The notes beneath the pieces are model-generated. The model made no database searches. It saw only the letters and a list, made by a program, of their open reading frames with translations, and had not been told where the DNA came from. The translations under genes and the position numbers were made by a program. Below, in pieces: positions 50,234-58,910 of a stretch of DNA of 64,000 bases. Origin of the DNA: Aliirhizobium smilacinae. Its GTDB lineage: Bacteria; Pseudomonadota; Alphaproteobacteria; Rhizobiales; Rhizobiaceae. The stretch is from contig NZ_VDMN01000007.1 of assembly GCF_006335145.1 (NCBI RefSeq), positions 62,001-126,000 of the forward strand, in the 5' to 3' direction. How positions within the stretch are numbered: position 1 is the first letter of the stretch; every line of letters begins with the position of its first letter.

Positions 50234-52054
50234 TTAGAGGGCGGCCTTCGACTTGTCGAAGCGCTTGCGGTCGTTTGCGTCGAGATAGATCTTGCGCAGG
50301 CGGATCGACTTCGGCGTCACTTCCATCAGCTCGTCGTCCTGGATCCAGGAGAGAGCGCGGTCGAGCGTCATGCGGATCGGCGGCGTCAGGCGGACGGCTT
50401 CGTCCTTGCCGGCCGAACGGATGTTCGTCAGCTGCTTGCCCTTCAGAACGTTGACCTCGAGATCGTTGTCGCGGGTGTGGATGCCGATGATCATGCCGGC
50501 ATAAACCTTTTCACCCGGCTCGATGATCATCGGGCCGCGATCTTCCAGGTTGAACATCGCATAGGCGACGGCTTCACCAGCCTGGTTGGACAAGAGAACG
50601 CCGTTGGTACGGCCGCCGATTTCACCCTTGTAAGGCTGATAGTCGTTGAACAGGCGGTTCATGATCGCCGTGCCACGCGTGTCGGTGAGCAGTTCCGACT
50701 GGTAGCCGATCAGGCCGCGGGTCGGGGCAAGGAACTTCAGACGAACGCGGCTGCCGCCCGAAGGACGCAGTTCGGTCATCTCGGCCTTACGCTCGGACAT
50801 CTTCTGCACGACGATACCGGAATGTTCTTCATCAACGTCGATGACGACTTCTTCGATCGGCTCCATCGTGACGCCGTTCTCGTCCTTGTGCATGACGACG
50901 CGCGGACGCGAAACGGCAAGTTCGAAACCTTCGCGACGCATGGTCTCGATCAGGACGGCAAGCTGAAGTTCGCCGCGGCCGGACACGTAGAACGAATCCT
51001 TGCCTTCGGCTTCTTCGATCTTCAGCGCAACGTTGCCTTCGGCTTCCTTGAACAGACGGTCACGGATGACGCGGCTGGTAACCTTATCGCCTTCGGTACC
51101 GGCAAGCGGGCTGTCGTTGACGATGAAGGACATGGTAACGGTCGGCGGGTCGATCGGCTGAGCCGTCATCGCCTGGGTGACCGACGGGTCGCAGAACGTG
51201 TCGGCGACGGTGCCCTTGGAGAGACCGGCAATGGCGACGATGTCGCCAGCGATCGCTTCATCGATGGCCGTACGCTCGATACCGCGGAATGCGAGGATCT
51301 TGGAAATACGGCCGGTTTCGACCGTCTTGCCGTCCTGTGCCAGAACCTTGACGGCCTGGTTCGGCTTGATCGAGCCGGAAGCAACGCGGCCGGTGATGAT
51401 ACGGCCGAGGAACGGGTTGGCTTCGAGAAGCGTACCGATCATGCGGAACGGGCCTTCTTCGACCGTCGGCTCCGGAACATGGCTGAGCACGAGATCGAGA
51501 AGCGGTGCCAGACCCTGATCCTTTGGACCTTCCGGGTTGACGTTCATCCAGCCATCGCGACCGGAACCGTAGAGGATCGGGAAGTCGAGCTGCTCATCGG
51601 TGGCGTCGAGGTTTGCGAACAGGTCGAAAACTTCGTTGATGACTTCTTCGTGGCGGCCGTCCGGACGGTCGATCTTGTTGATCGCAACGATCGGGCGCAG
51701 GCCAACCTTCAGAGCCTTGCCGACCACGAACTTGGTCTGCGGCATTGGGCCTTCCGACGAATCGACCAGAACGATCGCGCCGTCCACCATCGACAGGATA
51801 CGCTCGACTTCGCCGCCGAAGTCGGCGTGGCCGGGGGTGTCGACGATGTTGACGCGAACGCCCTTCCATTCAACCGAAGTCGCCTTGGCGAGAATGGTGA
51901 TGCCGCGTTCCTTTTCGAGATCGTTCGAATCCATCACGCGTTCTGCAACGCGCTGGTTCTCGCGGAACGAGCCGGACTGTTTCAGGAGCTCGTCAACGAG
52001 GGTCGTTTTGCCATGGTCAACGTGCGCGATGATCGCGATGTTGCGAAGTGCCAT
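50234..52054 (-). CDS. typA: Translational GTPase TypA/BipA
   Basis: 606 aa. BipA is a ribosome-binding GTPase of the EF-G class, involved in 50S assembly and stress growth. G1 is AHVDHGKTT, the switch RGITI follows, G3 is DTPGHADFGGEV and G4 is NKIDRPD. The EF-G-like domains and the BipA C-terminal domain (HTRDNDLEVNVLKGKQLTN) are present. The start is the ATG at 52054 (MALRNIAIIAHVDHGK); the frame is open further upstream but without BipA homology. It is a single gene with its own terminator. Confidence 0.98.
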   Translation of the reverse strand: MALRNIAIIAHVDHGKTTLVDELLKQSGSFRENQRVAERVMDSNDLEKERGITILAKATSVEWKGVRVNIVDTPGHADFGGEVERILSMVDGAIVLVDSSEGPMPQTKFVVGKALKVGLRPIVAINKIDRPDGRHEEVINEVFDLFANLDATDEQLDFPILYGSGRDGWMNVNPEGPKDQGLAPLLDLVLSHVPEPTVEEGPFRMIGTLLEANPFLGRIITGRVASGSIKPNQAVKVLAQDGKTVETGRISKILAFRGIERTAIDEAIAGDIVAIAGLSKGTVADTFCDPSVTQAMTAQPIDPPTVTMSFIVNDSPLAGTEGDKVTSRVIRDRLFKEAEGNVALKIEEAEGKDSFYVSGRGELQLAVLIETMRREGFELAVSRPRVVMHKDENGVTMEPIEEVVIDVDEEHSGIVVQKMSERKAEMTELRPSGGSRVRLKFLAPTRGLIGYQSELLTDTRGTAIMNRLFNDYQPYKGEIGGRTNGVLLSNQAGEAVAYAMFNLEDRGPMIIEPGEKVYAGMIIGIHTRDNDLEVNVLKGKQLTNIRSAGKDEAVRLTPPIRMTLDRALSWIQDDELMEVTPKSIRLRKIYLDANDRKRFDKSKAAL

Positions 52055-52096
52055 ACTGGGGTTCTCTGAAGTTGGGGCGCAACAATCACGGGGCCA

Positions 52097-52158
52097 CGCC
52101 AATTTCGTTGGCGCGCTCATACCCCGTTTTTTGCAAATGCGAAAGGGGGGCAGAGCGC
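52097..52158 (-). other. Structured gap between the ABC permease and typA
   Basis: Two stem-loops lie in the 122-base gap: CGCCAA / TTGGCG (52097-52113, five-base loop), and a long one with GCGCTC / GAGCGC (52113-52118 and 52153-52158) enclosing CCCC / GGGG. They could end the transporter transcript or fold in the typA leader. No coding sequence is evident. Confidence 0.4.
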
Positions 52159-52176
52159 AACGGCTTAATCCACGGT

Positions 52177-53856
52177 CTATTCGGCGACGAGACCGCTCCT
52201 CTTCAGGAGTGCCAGAAGCGTCAACGGCAGGAGTGTTGTGATCAGGATGGCGATAAAGGCCATGGCCATGCCGAGCCCGATCGACCCCTGTTCGAACTGT
52301 CGCCAGATGAAGGTAGCGATCGTCTGCATGCCGACCGGAGCAATGACGACGGAAGCAACCAGTTCTCGCGAGGCAAGCGCAAAGACGAGCAGCATGGCCG
52401 AGGCGAGGCTGGGGAAAACCAGCGGCAAAAGAATACGCCGGAAGGCTGTCACGCCGCTTGCACCGAATACACGTGCCGCCGCTTCCAGATTGTCGCCGAT
52501 CTGCTGGAAAGCCGCCGTGGCGTATCGCATCGGCTGCGGCAGCAGAATGCAGCAATAGGCAAGCAGCAGTATGAAACCGGTATTGTAGGGTGTCACGGGT
52601 AGCCAGGGCATGTTCCACGCCAGAATGAGACCGACGGCCACGACGATGCCGGGAAGCGCATTGGGAATGATCGTCAGCGTATCGATCGCCAGCCGCCCGC
52701 GGATTTTTGTCTTCACTACGGTATAGGCGGCCGTCACCCCGATCAGCCCGGTGATCAGCGCAGTGCCGATGCCGAGCGAAAAACTGTTGGCAAGCGCACC
52801 GAGCGCACCGGCGCTGTTCTGGAAAACCGCCAGAAAATTATCGAGGCTGAGATTGTCGAACGCCAGCCCGCCGGAAATCGTCCGCGACAGGGCCGTCGCA
52901 AGGATCGACAGAAGCGGCACCCCGGTTGCCAGGAACGAAACGATGGAAAATGCCAGCACGACGGGCAGCTTGAGCGCCCCGAGCGGCCGTTTGTCCTTCG
53001 AGGTCGGCTTGCCGTTGACCGTCTGATAGGAGCGGCGCGACAGGATCCAGCGCTGGCCGAGGAAGGTGACCAGCGACAAGCCCACCAGCAGCAGCGACAT
53101 GATCGAAGCGCCCGGAAGGTCGATCGGCCAGTCGGAAATTCTGAGATCGATACCTGTGACGAGAACCTGGAAACCCGCACGGCGCCCCAGCGCTGCAGGT
53201 GTACCGTATTCCTCGATCGCAGCGGCGAACACCAGCATCAGGCTGGCGGCAAGGCCGGGAGCGGAGAGGGGCAGCGTGATGCGCCAGAAGGCGCGCGCAG
53301 GCGTGGCACCGAACACACGACCGACATCGGCATAACGCGCACCGACGGCCTCCACCGTGCGGGAGACCGCGAAATAGACGACCGGAAACGTGTTGAACGC
53401 CATGACCATGGTCATGCCGGCCAGCGAAAACAGGAACGGGGAAAGATTGAAGCCAAGCAACTGCTGCAGATAACCGCGCGGTTGCAGTGTCATGATCCAG
53501 CCGAGCGTCGCGATATAGGGCGGGATCATAAAGGGCACGAGCAGTAGAACATCGAACAGAGCCGCACCCGGCACGCGATACAGCGCGCGGAACACACCGA
53601 GCGGCACGGCCATCAGCGCCGACGCCAGCACGACGCAGGCGCCGAGCAGGATCGTATTGCCCGCCATGCCGATCAGCGCGCCGTCATTCAGCGTTGCAAT
53701 GAAGGAGGAGAAGGGGCCTGAAAAGGAACCCTGTCCGAGATTGGGGAAAATGGCCTGCAAAACGATGGCGACGAAGGGAACGACAACCACGAGAACCAGT
53801 CCCGCGATCGCCAGCCATGCTGCCGGAGCCGGTCCGCCAATGCTTTTTGCCGCCAT
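52177..53856 (-). CDS. ABC transporter permease, fused two-domain type (FbpB/AfuB/PhnU-like)
   Basis: 559 aa with about 12 membrane segments in two halves. Each half carries an EAA-type loop (RVFGATPARAFWRITLPLSAPG near 185-205; ARVFGASGVTAFRRILLPLVFPS near 470-490), as in fused permeases for iron, aminoethylphosphonate or sugar phosphates. AAGGACT precedes the ATG. It is the third gene after the ATPase and the binding protein, separated from the latter by 132 bases with a strong stem-loop. Substrate: see the Pho-box array. Confidence 0.9.
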   Translation of the reverse strand: MAAKSIGGPAPAAWLAIAGLVLVVVVPFVAIVLQAIFPNLGQGSFSGPFSSFIATLNDGALIGMAGNTILLGACVVLASALMAVPLGVFRALYRVPGAALFDVLLLVPFMIPPYIATLGWIMTLQPRGYLQQLLGFNLSPFLFSLAGMTMVMAFNTFPVVYFAVSRTVEAVGARYADVGRVFGATPARAFWRITLPLSAPGLAASLMLVFAAAIEEYGTPAALGRRAGFQVLVTGIDLRISDWPIDLPGASIMSLLLVGLSLVTFLGQRWILSRRSYQTVNGKPTSKDKRPLGALKLPVVLAFSIVSFLATGVPLLSILATALSRTISGGLAFDNLSLDNFLAVFQNSAGALGALANSFSLGIGTALITGLIGVTAAYTVVKTKIRGRLAIDTLTIIPNALPGIVVAVGLILAWNMPWLPVTPYNTGFILLLAYCCILLPQPMRYATAAFQQIGDNLEAAARVFGASGVTAFRRILLPLVFPSLASAMLLVFALASRELVASVVIAPVGMQTIATFIWRQFEQGSIGLGMAMAFIAILITTLLPLTLLALLKRSGLVAE

Positions 53857-53946
53857 CGATCAGTCCTTCATGACCTGTCGCAGCATTCTTCAAGCCATCG
53901 CGTTAGGCGACCTGAAGAATGATGCGCGATCTTCTAAAAACGGAAA

Positions 53947-53978
53947 GGCGCCGCCTGACACGAAGGACAGGCGGCGCC
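53947..53978 (-). terminator. Intercistronic stem-loop after the binding-protein gene
   Basis: A perfect 11-base stem GGCGCCGCCTG / CAGGCGGCGCC with a 10-base loop, followed on the minus strand by TTTCCGTTTTT. It lies 10 bases after the binding-protein stop. It is either a partial terminator that lowers permease expression or a 3' end that stabilises the upstream message. Confidence 0.65.
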
Positions 53979-53988
53979 AGAGAGAGAA

Positions 53989-54948
53989 TTATTTGCCACC
54001 AAAAATCTTGGTGATCTCGCCGAGTGTTTCCTTGCGCTTGCCATAGACGGCAGCGTTATCGAACTTCAGGAGCTTGAGATCGCCGATCAGCGGACGGTCG
54101 GCCGGGATATCGGTGCGGGCCGGCATCAGCATCTGCGCGGCAACCAGCTTCTGGCCGGCGTCGGAGAGCATGTAATCGATGAACTTCTTGGCCTCGTCCT
54201 GGTTCTTGGACCAGTTGAGGATCATCGCCGGACGCGGTGCAATGACCGTACCGGATGCCGGGAAGATCACGTCGATGCTTTCGCCCTTCTTCTTGGCGGC
54301 AAGCGTGATGTAGTCGACGGCGCCGAAGACGGCAGCCTTGGCACCCTGCAGAACGGGGTTAAGTGCTTCGGCATTGGCACCGGCAATGATCGCGCCATTG
54401 GCCTGAAGGTCCTTGAACAGCTTGAACTCGTCCTGGCCGGCAAGTGCAGCCGTCAGTTCGAAGGACGAGCCGGACTGGGCCGGGTCGGGAATGTTGACCA
54501 TGTCCTTGTATTCGGCCTTGGTCAGGTCAGCCCATTCGGTCGGCTTCGGCGTGCCGCTCTTGGTGTTCCAGGCGATGCCGAGGGCCGAAATGCCCTGTGC
54601 GACGGCATAGTCCGACTTCAGGAAATCCGGAACCTTGGCAGCGTTGGGGCTCGAATACTTGACCAGCCAGCCGCGCTTTTCGAAATCGGTCGCGGTATCC
54701 CACGAAGCGGAGATCAGTACGTCGACAACCGGGTTCGAAGCTTCGGCTTCGATACGGGCCATGACCTTGCCGGTGGTTGCCTGGAAGACGTTGACCTTGA
54801 TGCCGGTTTCCTTGGTGAAACCTTCCGACATCTTGTCGATCAGGCTCTGCGGGCCGGCGGTGTAGACGGTGACATCGGCGTGAGCGACGCCGGCCATCAG
54901 GGCGGCAGCGACAACACCGAGCGAAAGGCTCTTCAACGACTTGAACAT
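53989..54948 (-). CDS. ABC transporter periplasmic binding protein (FbpA/AfuA/PhnS-like)
   Basis: 319 aa. The signal peptide ends near residue 24 (VAHA before DVTVYTAG). The mature part is a two-lobed type II binding protein: VTVYTAGPQSLIDKMSEGF, then NPVVDVLISASWDTATDFEKRG, then NPVLQGAKAAVFGAVDYITL and PRPAMILNWSKNQDEAKKFIDYML. It belongs to the group usually named iron-binding, but no Tyr-Tyr pair, the ferric-ligand mark of FbpA, occurs anywhere. AGGAG precedes the ATG. It is the second gene of ATPase-binding protein-permease. With the Pho box, a phosphorus compound is the better guess. Confidence 0.85.
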   Translation of the reverse strand: MFKSLKSLSLGVVAAALMAGVAHADVTVYTAGPQSLIDKMSEGFTKETGIKVNVFQATTGKVMARIEAEASNPVVDVLISASWDTATDFEKRGWLVKYSSPNAAKVPDFLKSDYAVAQGISALGIAWNTKSGTPKPTEWADLTKAEYKDMVNIPDPAQSGSSFELTAALAGQDEFKLFKDLQANGAIIAGANAEALNPVLQGAKAAVFGAVDYITLAAKKKGESIDVIFPASGTVIAPRPAMILNWSKNQDEAKKFIDYMLSDAGQKLVAAQMLMPARTDIPADRPLIGDLKLLKFDNAAVYGKRKETLGEITKIFGGK

Positions 54949-54961
54949 ATCCCAAAATCTC

Positions 54962-56056
54962 CTATTGGGGTGAATGCACTGGATGTGCGAACCAGCGGAT
55001 CTGGTCGTGATCGATCAGGAGCCCGACCCCGTCTCCGGGCTTGAGCTTGTGGCGGCTGAGAACCTGCAATTCGACATGATCGGCACCGATCAGCGAGACG
55101 GTCGCCAGATGCCCGTCGCCGCGAAACTGTGACCGCAGCACGGTTGCTGCCAGACGATCCGGCTGGATATCGCCCGGTGTGATGGCGGCGACAGGGATCA
55201 GCACGCGGCTGTTGTCGGTGCGGCCTTCATCGGCACGCATGAGGGCGATGTCGCTATTGCGGAAAACCCAGCAGGCATCCCGCCGTTCGAGTTCGGCAAT
55301 GCCGCCCAGTCGCAGGAAATCCGCGACTTCAGGGGTTGCCGGCTGCGCCACGAGTTCGTCCGGTGTCGCCAGCTGTTCGATCAGCCCGCCGCGCATCACC
55401 GCGACCTGATCCGCAAGCGTCAGCGCCTCGCTGTGATCATGGGTGACATAGATGGCGGTAAGGCCGAGCGAGGCGATCAGCTCTGCCAGTTCACCGACCA
55501 TGTTTTCGCGCAATTCGCGGTCGAGATTGGAAAGCGGCTCGTCGAACAGGATGAGTTGCGGTTCGGCAACGATGGCACGCGCGATCGCCACGCGCTGCTG
55601 CTGACCACCGGAAAGATCGCTCGGCCGACGTCCGGCATAGGCAGAAAGACCAACCCGATCCAGCGCATGCAGGGTCCGTCGCTCCCGATCGGCACGGGAA
55701 ACGCCACGCATTTCCAGCGGAAAGGAAACATTGCCGCCGACCGTCATATGCGGCCAGAGCGCATAGTCCTGAAAGACCATGCCGAGATTGCGCTTTTCCG
55801 GTGGCGAAAAGGCGTTGGTCGCTGCGTCCGCCACGATCTGGCCGGCAATGGCGACCGAGCCCTTGCTCGGCGCCAGAAGACCGGCGACCAGTCTTAGTAG
55901 TGTCGTCTTGCCACAGCCCGAAGGACCGAGAAGAGCAAGCGTCTTGCCCTGGCCAAGCGACAGGTCGATGCCGCGCAATACCGGTGTTGCACCATAGTGC
56001 AATTCCAGTCCGGCCGCAGAGACGGCAGCGTTGCTTGTCGAGGGATCGATTGTCAT
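54962..56056 (-). CDS. ABC transporter ATP-binding protein (PotA/FbpC type)
   Basis: 364 aa from the start at 56056. Walker A LLGPSGCGKTTLLRL, signature LSGGQQQRVAIARA, Walker B LILFDEPLSNLD and the switch His (VTHDHSEA) are all present. A TOBE-type C-terminal domain follows. An in-frame ATG at 56104 is possible but lies inside the Pho-box array, upstream of the predicted transcription start, so 56056 is preferred. A 9-base stem-loop ends one base before that ATG. First gene of the transporter operon, 13 bases before the binding-protein gene. Confidence 0.9.
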   Translation of the reverse strand: MTIDPSTSNAAVSAAGLELHYGATPVLRGIDLSLGQGKTLALLGPSGCGKTTLLRLVAGLLAPSKGSVAIAGQIVADAATNAFSPPEKRNLGMVFQDYALWPHMTVGGNVSFPLEMRGVSRADRERRTLHALDRVGLSAYAGRRPSDLSGGQQQRVAIARAIVAEPQLILFDEPLSNLDRELRENMVGELAELIASLGLTAIYVTHDHSEALTLADQVAVMRGGLIEQLATPDELVAQPATPEVADFLRLGGIAELERRDACWVFRNSDIALMRADEGRTDNSRVLIPVAAITPGDIQPDRLAATVLRSQFRGDGHLATVSLIGADHVELQVLSRHKLKPGDGVGLLIDHDQIRWFAHPVHSPQ

Positions 56057-56057
56057 G

Positions 56058-56089
56058 GGAACCGGCGTCGGAGAAGAGATGCCGGTTCC
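56058..56089 (-). other. Leader stem-loop abutting the ABC ATPase start codon
   Basis: A perfect 9-base stem GGAACCGGC / GCCGGTTCC with a 14-base loop ends one base before the ATG at 56056. No clear Shine-Dalgarno is visible, so the fold may restrain initiation until it is opened. Confidence 0.45.
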
Positions 56090-56102
56090 ATAGTCAGCCT
56101 GC

Positions 56103-56142
56103 ATGACAGGACGGTTACATTTTTATGACAGCAGAATGACAG
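56103..56142 (-). promoter_or_regulatory. Pho-box array (PhoB binding site) in front of the ABC transporter operon
   Basis: On the minus strand CTGTCAT occurs at 56142-56136, 56131-56125 and 56109-56103. The starts are 11 and 22 bases apart, with a degenerate unit ATGTAAC (56120-56114) in the missing position. CTGTCAT-N4-CTGTCAT is the textbook Pho box. Ten bases after the last unit comes TATGGA (56092-56087), a fitting -10 element. Confidence 0.8.
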
Positions 56143-56166
56143 TTGTTCCCGAAGGATGGGATCCGC

Positions 56167-58254
56167 CTATGCGTCGCTGCCGGTAAGCTCGGCTACCATG
56201 GCCAGTCCCTTCTTCTTCAGCATGGCCGTCGGATCGGGCAGCTTGCCGCGGAAAGCCGTGTAGGTCACTTCCGGATCGATCGAGCCGCCGACGGAATAGA
56301 TATTATTCTTCAGCTTGCGCGCCATCACCGGATCGAAGGGGTTGCCGACCTCCTCGAATGCCGAAAATGCATCGGCATCCAGCACTTCCGACCACATGTA
56401 GGAATAATATCCGGCCGAATATCCTTCGCCGGAAAACACGTGCTGGAAATGCGGAGTGGCGTGACGCATCACGATCGAAGCCGGCATTTTCAGCTCCGAC
56501 AGAACCTGCGCCTGCATCGCCATCGGATCCTCCACCGTGTCTCTTGTGTGGAACGCCATGTCGACCAGCGCCGACGAGGTAAACTCGACGGTCGCGAAAC
56601 CTGCGTTGAAAGTGCGCGCCGCCAGAACCTTGTCCAGCAACTCCTTCGGCATCGGCTTTCCGGTCTCGTAATGCACGGCGTATTTTTCGAGGATTTCCGG
56701 CACCGTCAGCCAGTGTTCGTAAAGCTGTGACGGCAGCTCGACGAAATCGCGCGAGACGCCGGTCCCGGAGACGGATGGATAGGTCACATCCGACAGCATG
56801 CCGTGCAGTGCGTGGCCGAATTCATGGAACAGCGTGCGCGCATCGTCGAGCGACAGAAGCGCCGGCTTGCCTTCCGCCGGCTTGGCGAAATTGCAGACGT
56901 TGAAGATGATCGGCAACTCGCCCTCAGCGCCGCTTTTCAGCGTCAGCTTGTGTTGCGACTGGAATGAACTCATCCACGCGCCGGAGCGCTTGGAGGACCG
57001 GGCGAAATAATCGCCGAGGAAAAGCGCCTTCAGCGCACCGCTCTCGTCGCGCAATTCGAACACGCGCACGTCCGGGTGATAGGCTGCAATCCCCTTCAGC
57101 TCGGTCAGCGTGACGCCGAACAGGCGCTTGGCGACATCGAAGCAAGCCTCGATGATCTTTTCCAGCCGCAGATAAGGCTTCAGCTCGGATTCGGAGAAAG
57201 AGAAGGTCCGCTCACGCAGCTTCTCGGCATAATAGCGCCAATCCCACGGCATGACCGAATGGTTCTTGCCCTCTTCCGCCACAAGCTTGCCAAGGCTCGC
57301 CTCTTCCTCGAGCGCCTTGGAGCGTGCCTTTTCCCACACCTGGCCAAGCAGATCGTTCACAGCATCAGCCGTTTTCGCCATCGTGTTATCGAGCTTCAGG
57401 GCGGCAAAGTTCTCATAGCCCAGAAGTTTCGCCTTTTCAGAACGCAGGGCGAGCGTCTCCCGTACGATCGCGATATTGTCCCGCACACCGCCATTTTCGC
57501 CGCGAGCCACCCAGGCCCGGAAAGCCTGTTCGCGCAGGTCGCGCCGTGCGGAAAACGTCAGGAACGGCTCGATGATCGAGCGGGACAGCGTCACCATGTA
57601 CCCATCGGCCTCGCCGCGGTCGCTTGCGGCAGAAGCCATCGCATCACGCAGGAAGGTCGGCAGGCCTTCGAGATCGGCTTCCTCGGTCAGCTTCAACGAC
57701 CATTCCTTCTCGTCTCCGAGAACGTTCTGGCCGAACTGCGCACCAAGGCCCGCGAGTTTCTCGCCGATCGCCGAAAGCCGGTCCTGCTCGGGCTTTTCAA
57801 GCTTCGCACCCGACTTGACGAAACCCTTCCAGTGGCGCTCCAGCACCCGCTCCTGTTCGAGCGTCAGGTCAAGCTCGGCCCGCTTTTCCCACAACGCATC
57901 AATGCGCGTGAAAAGTGCGGCATTGGTGCCGATCTTCGAATAATGGCGCGACATCTTTGGCGCGATCTCGCGCTCCAGCGCTTGAATCGTCTCGTTCGTG
58001 TGGGCACCGGCCTTGCCCCAGAACAGGGACGAGACGCGGGAAAGCTCGTCGCCGGCGATTTCCAGTGCCACGACCGTGTTTTCGAAGCTCGGCGCGTCCG
58101 CATTGTTGGCAATCGCGTCGATCTCTGCCTCGTGGCTCGCCAGGGCCACCTCGAAAGCGGGGGAAAAATCCTCGTCTTTGACGAGATCGAACCGCGGCAG
58201 GCCTTCGTGCCCGCTCCATTCGACGAGGGCACGGTTGACGGAAGCGTTGGCCAT
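56167..58254 (-). CDS. M3-family oligopeptidase (oligopeptidase A / Dcp-like)
   Basis: 695 aa. This cytosolic zinc metallopeptidase degrades short peptides. The HExxH motif is in LFHEFGHALHGML (near 475), and the third ligand Glu lies about 25 residues later in a region with SRDFVELPSQLYEHW. FVRSSKRSGAWMSSF-like and SAGYYSYMWSEVLDADAF segments are typical of M3A. The ATG at 58254 follows AAGGA; an upstream ATG at 58323 adds an Arg-rich stretch and is less likely. Divergent from the marR-MFS pair. Confidence 0.95.
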   Translation of the reverse strand: MANASVNRALVEWSGHEGLPRFDLVKDEDFSPAFEVALASHEAEIDAIANNADAPSFENTVVALEIAGDELSRVSSLFWGKAGAHTNETIQALEREIAPKMSRHYSKIGTNAALFTRIDALWEKRAELDLTLEQERVLERHWKGFVKSGAKLEKPEQDRLSAIGEKLAGLGAQFGQNVLGDEKEWSLKLTEEADLEGLPTFLRDAMASAASDRGEADGYMVTLSRSIIEPFLTFSARRDLREQAFRAWVARGENGGVRDNIAIVRETLALRSEKAKLLGYENFAALKLDNTMAKTADAVNDLLGQVWEKARSKALEEEASLGKLVAEEGKNHSVMPWDWRYYAEKLRERTFSFSESELKPYLRLEKIIEACFDVAKRLFGVTLTELKGIAAYHPDVRVFELRDESGALKALFLGDYFARSSKRSGAWMSSFQSQHKLTLKSGAEGELPIIFNVCNFAKPAEGKPALLSLDDARTLFHEFGHALHGMLSDVTYPSVSGTGVSRDFVELPSQLYEHWLTVPEILEKYAVHYETGKPMPKELLDKVLAARTFNAGFATVEFTSSALVDMAFHTRDTVEDPMAMQAQVLSELKMPASIVMRHATPHFQHVFSGEGYSAGYYSYMWSEVLDADAFSAFEEVGNPFDPVMARKLKNNIYSVGGSIDPEVTYTAFRGKLPDPTAMLKKKGLAMVAELTGSDA

Positions 58255-58400
58255 CAGGGAGATCCTTCTGCGATTCAAAATTGTTTCTGGTCTACAGGAT
58301 AGGTTGTCGGGCGCTTGGATCAAGTCCGACGAAGCGGAGCTTCACGCATTCGTTGCGAAGGGTCTCAAGCTTTTCCGTTTGCGGCCACGCGGAAAGATAG

Positions 58401-58413
58401 TAAGTCAACCTTA
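58401..58413. promoter_or_regulatory. Candidate MarR operator overlapping the marR start
   Basis: TAAGTCAACCTTA has TAAG / CTTA arms with a five-base centre and overlaps the first base of the marR ATG. A second dyad TTTCCG / CGGAAA spans 58372-58395. Either could serve autorepression of marR and the exporter. This is weak evidence. Confidence 0.3.
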
Positions 58414-58910
58414 TGAGCCTTCCAGTCAAAATTTCCCATGATGAATCGCAGGGCGATCTCCTGGGTCTGCTGATCGTCGATACCGCACGCGCATTGCGGA
58501 CTGCGTTTGAAAATCGCATCAACGCGGCAGGGTTGGGCCTCACACCCGGCGAGGCAAGGGCGCTGATCCACATTGCCGACCATGAGGGCAGCCGGCAGCT
58601 CGACATCGCCTCGCAGATGGGCGTCGAGCCTATGACGCTTTGCACCTATCTCGACAAGTTGCAGACGCTCGGCCTGATCGAACGCCACAAATGTATTGCG
58701 GACCGGCGCGCCAAGCGGATCGGACTGACGACGACGTCGGACGACATGATCCGCAGAATCCGCGCAGAGCTCCACGTCATTCTGGATCACGCGACATCCG
58801 GCCTGTCCCACGAGGCCAAAAGCCATCTGGAAGCGTCGCTCGCCGTTCTAAACCGGAACCTTCAGGAGGCATGCCCTCCAGCTCAACCAGGTACAGATGA
58901 GAGCCGCTAA
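58413..58910 (+). CDS. MarR-family transcriptional regulator
   Basis: 165 aa. The winged helix is clear: LTPGEARALIHIADHEGSRQLDIASQMGVEPMTLCTYLDKLQTLGLIERH, with the wing IADRRAKRIGLTTTSDD. The MarR dimerisation helices flank it. It is immediately followed by an MFS exporter gene that overlaps it by 14 bases, a classic repressor-plus-efflux pair. The inducer is unknown but is probably a substrate of that exporter. Confidence 0.92.
   Translation: MSLPVKISHDESQGDLLGLLIVDTARALRTAFENRINAAGLGLTPGEARALIHIADHEGSRQLDIASQMGVEPMTLCTYLDKLQTLGLIERHKCIADRRAKRIGLTTTSDDMIRRIRAELHVILDHATSGLSHEAKSHLEASLAVLNRNLQEACPPAQPGTDESR

Noticed and set aside
50165..52069. 634-codon open frame opposite typA
   Set aside because: Shadow of typA; it also begins inside the typA terminator region.
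52055..52618. Upstream extension of the typA frame by 188 codons
   Set aside because: It lies antisense to the ABC permease, has no BipA similarity, and the normal BipA N-terminus begins at 52054.
53989..56056. Assignment of the ABC transporter as ferric iron (FbpABC)
   Set aside because: No Tyr-Tyr pair in the binding protein and a Pho-box array instead of an iron-type operator; kept only as a fold-level similarity.
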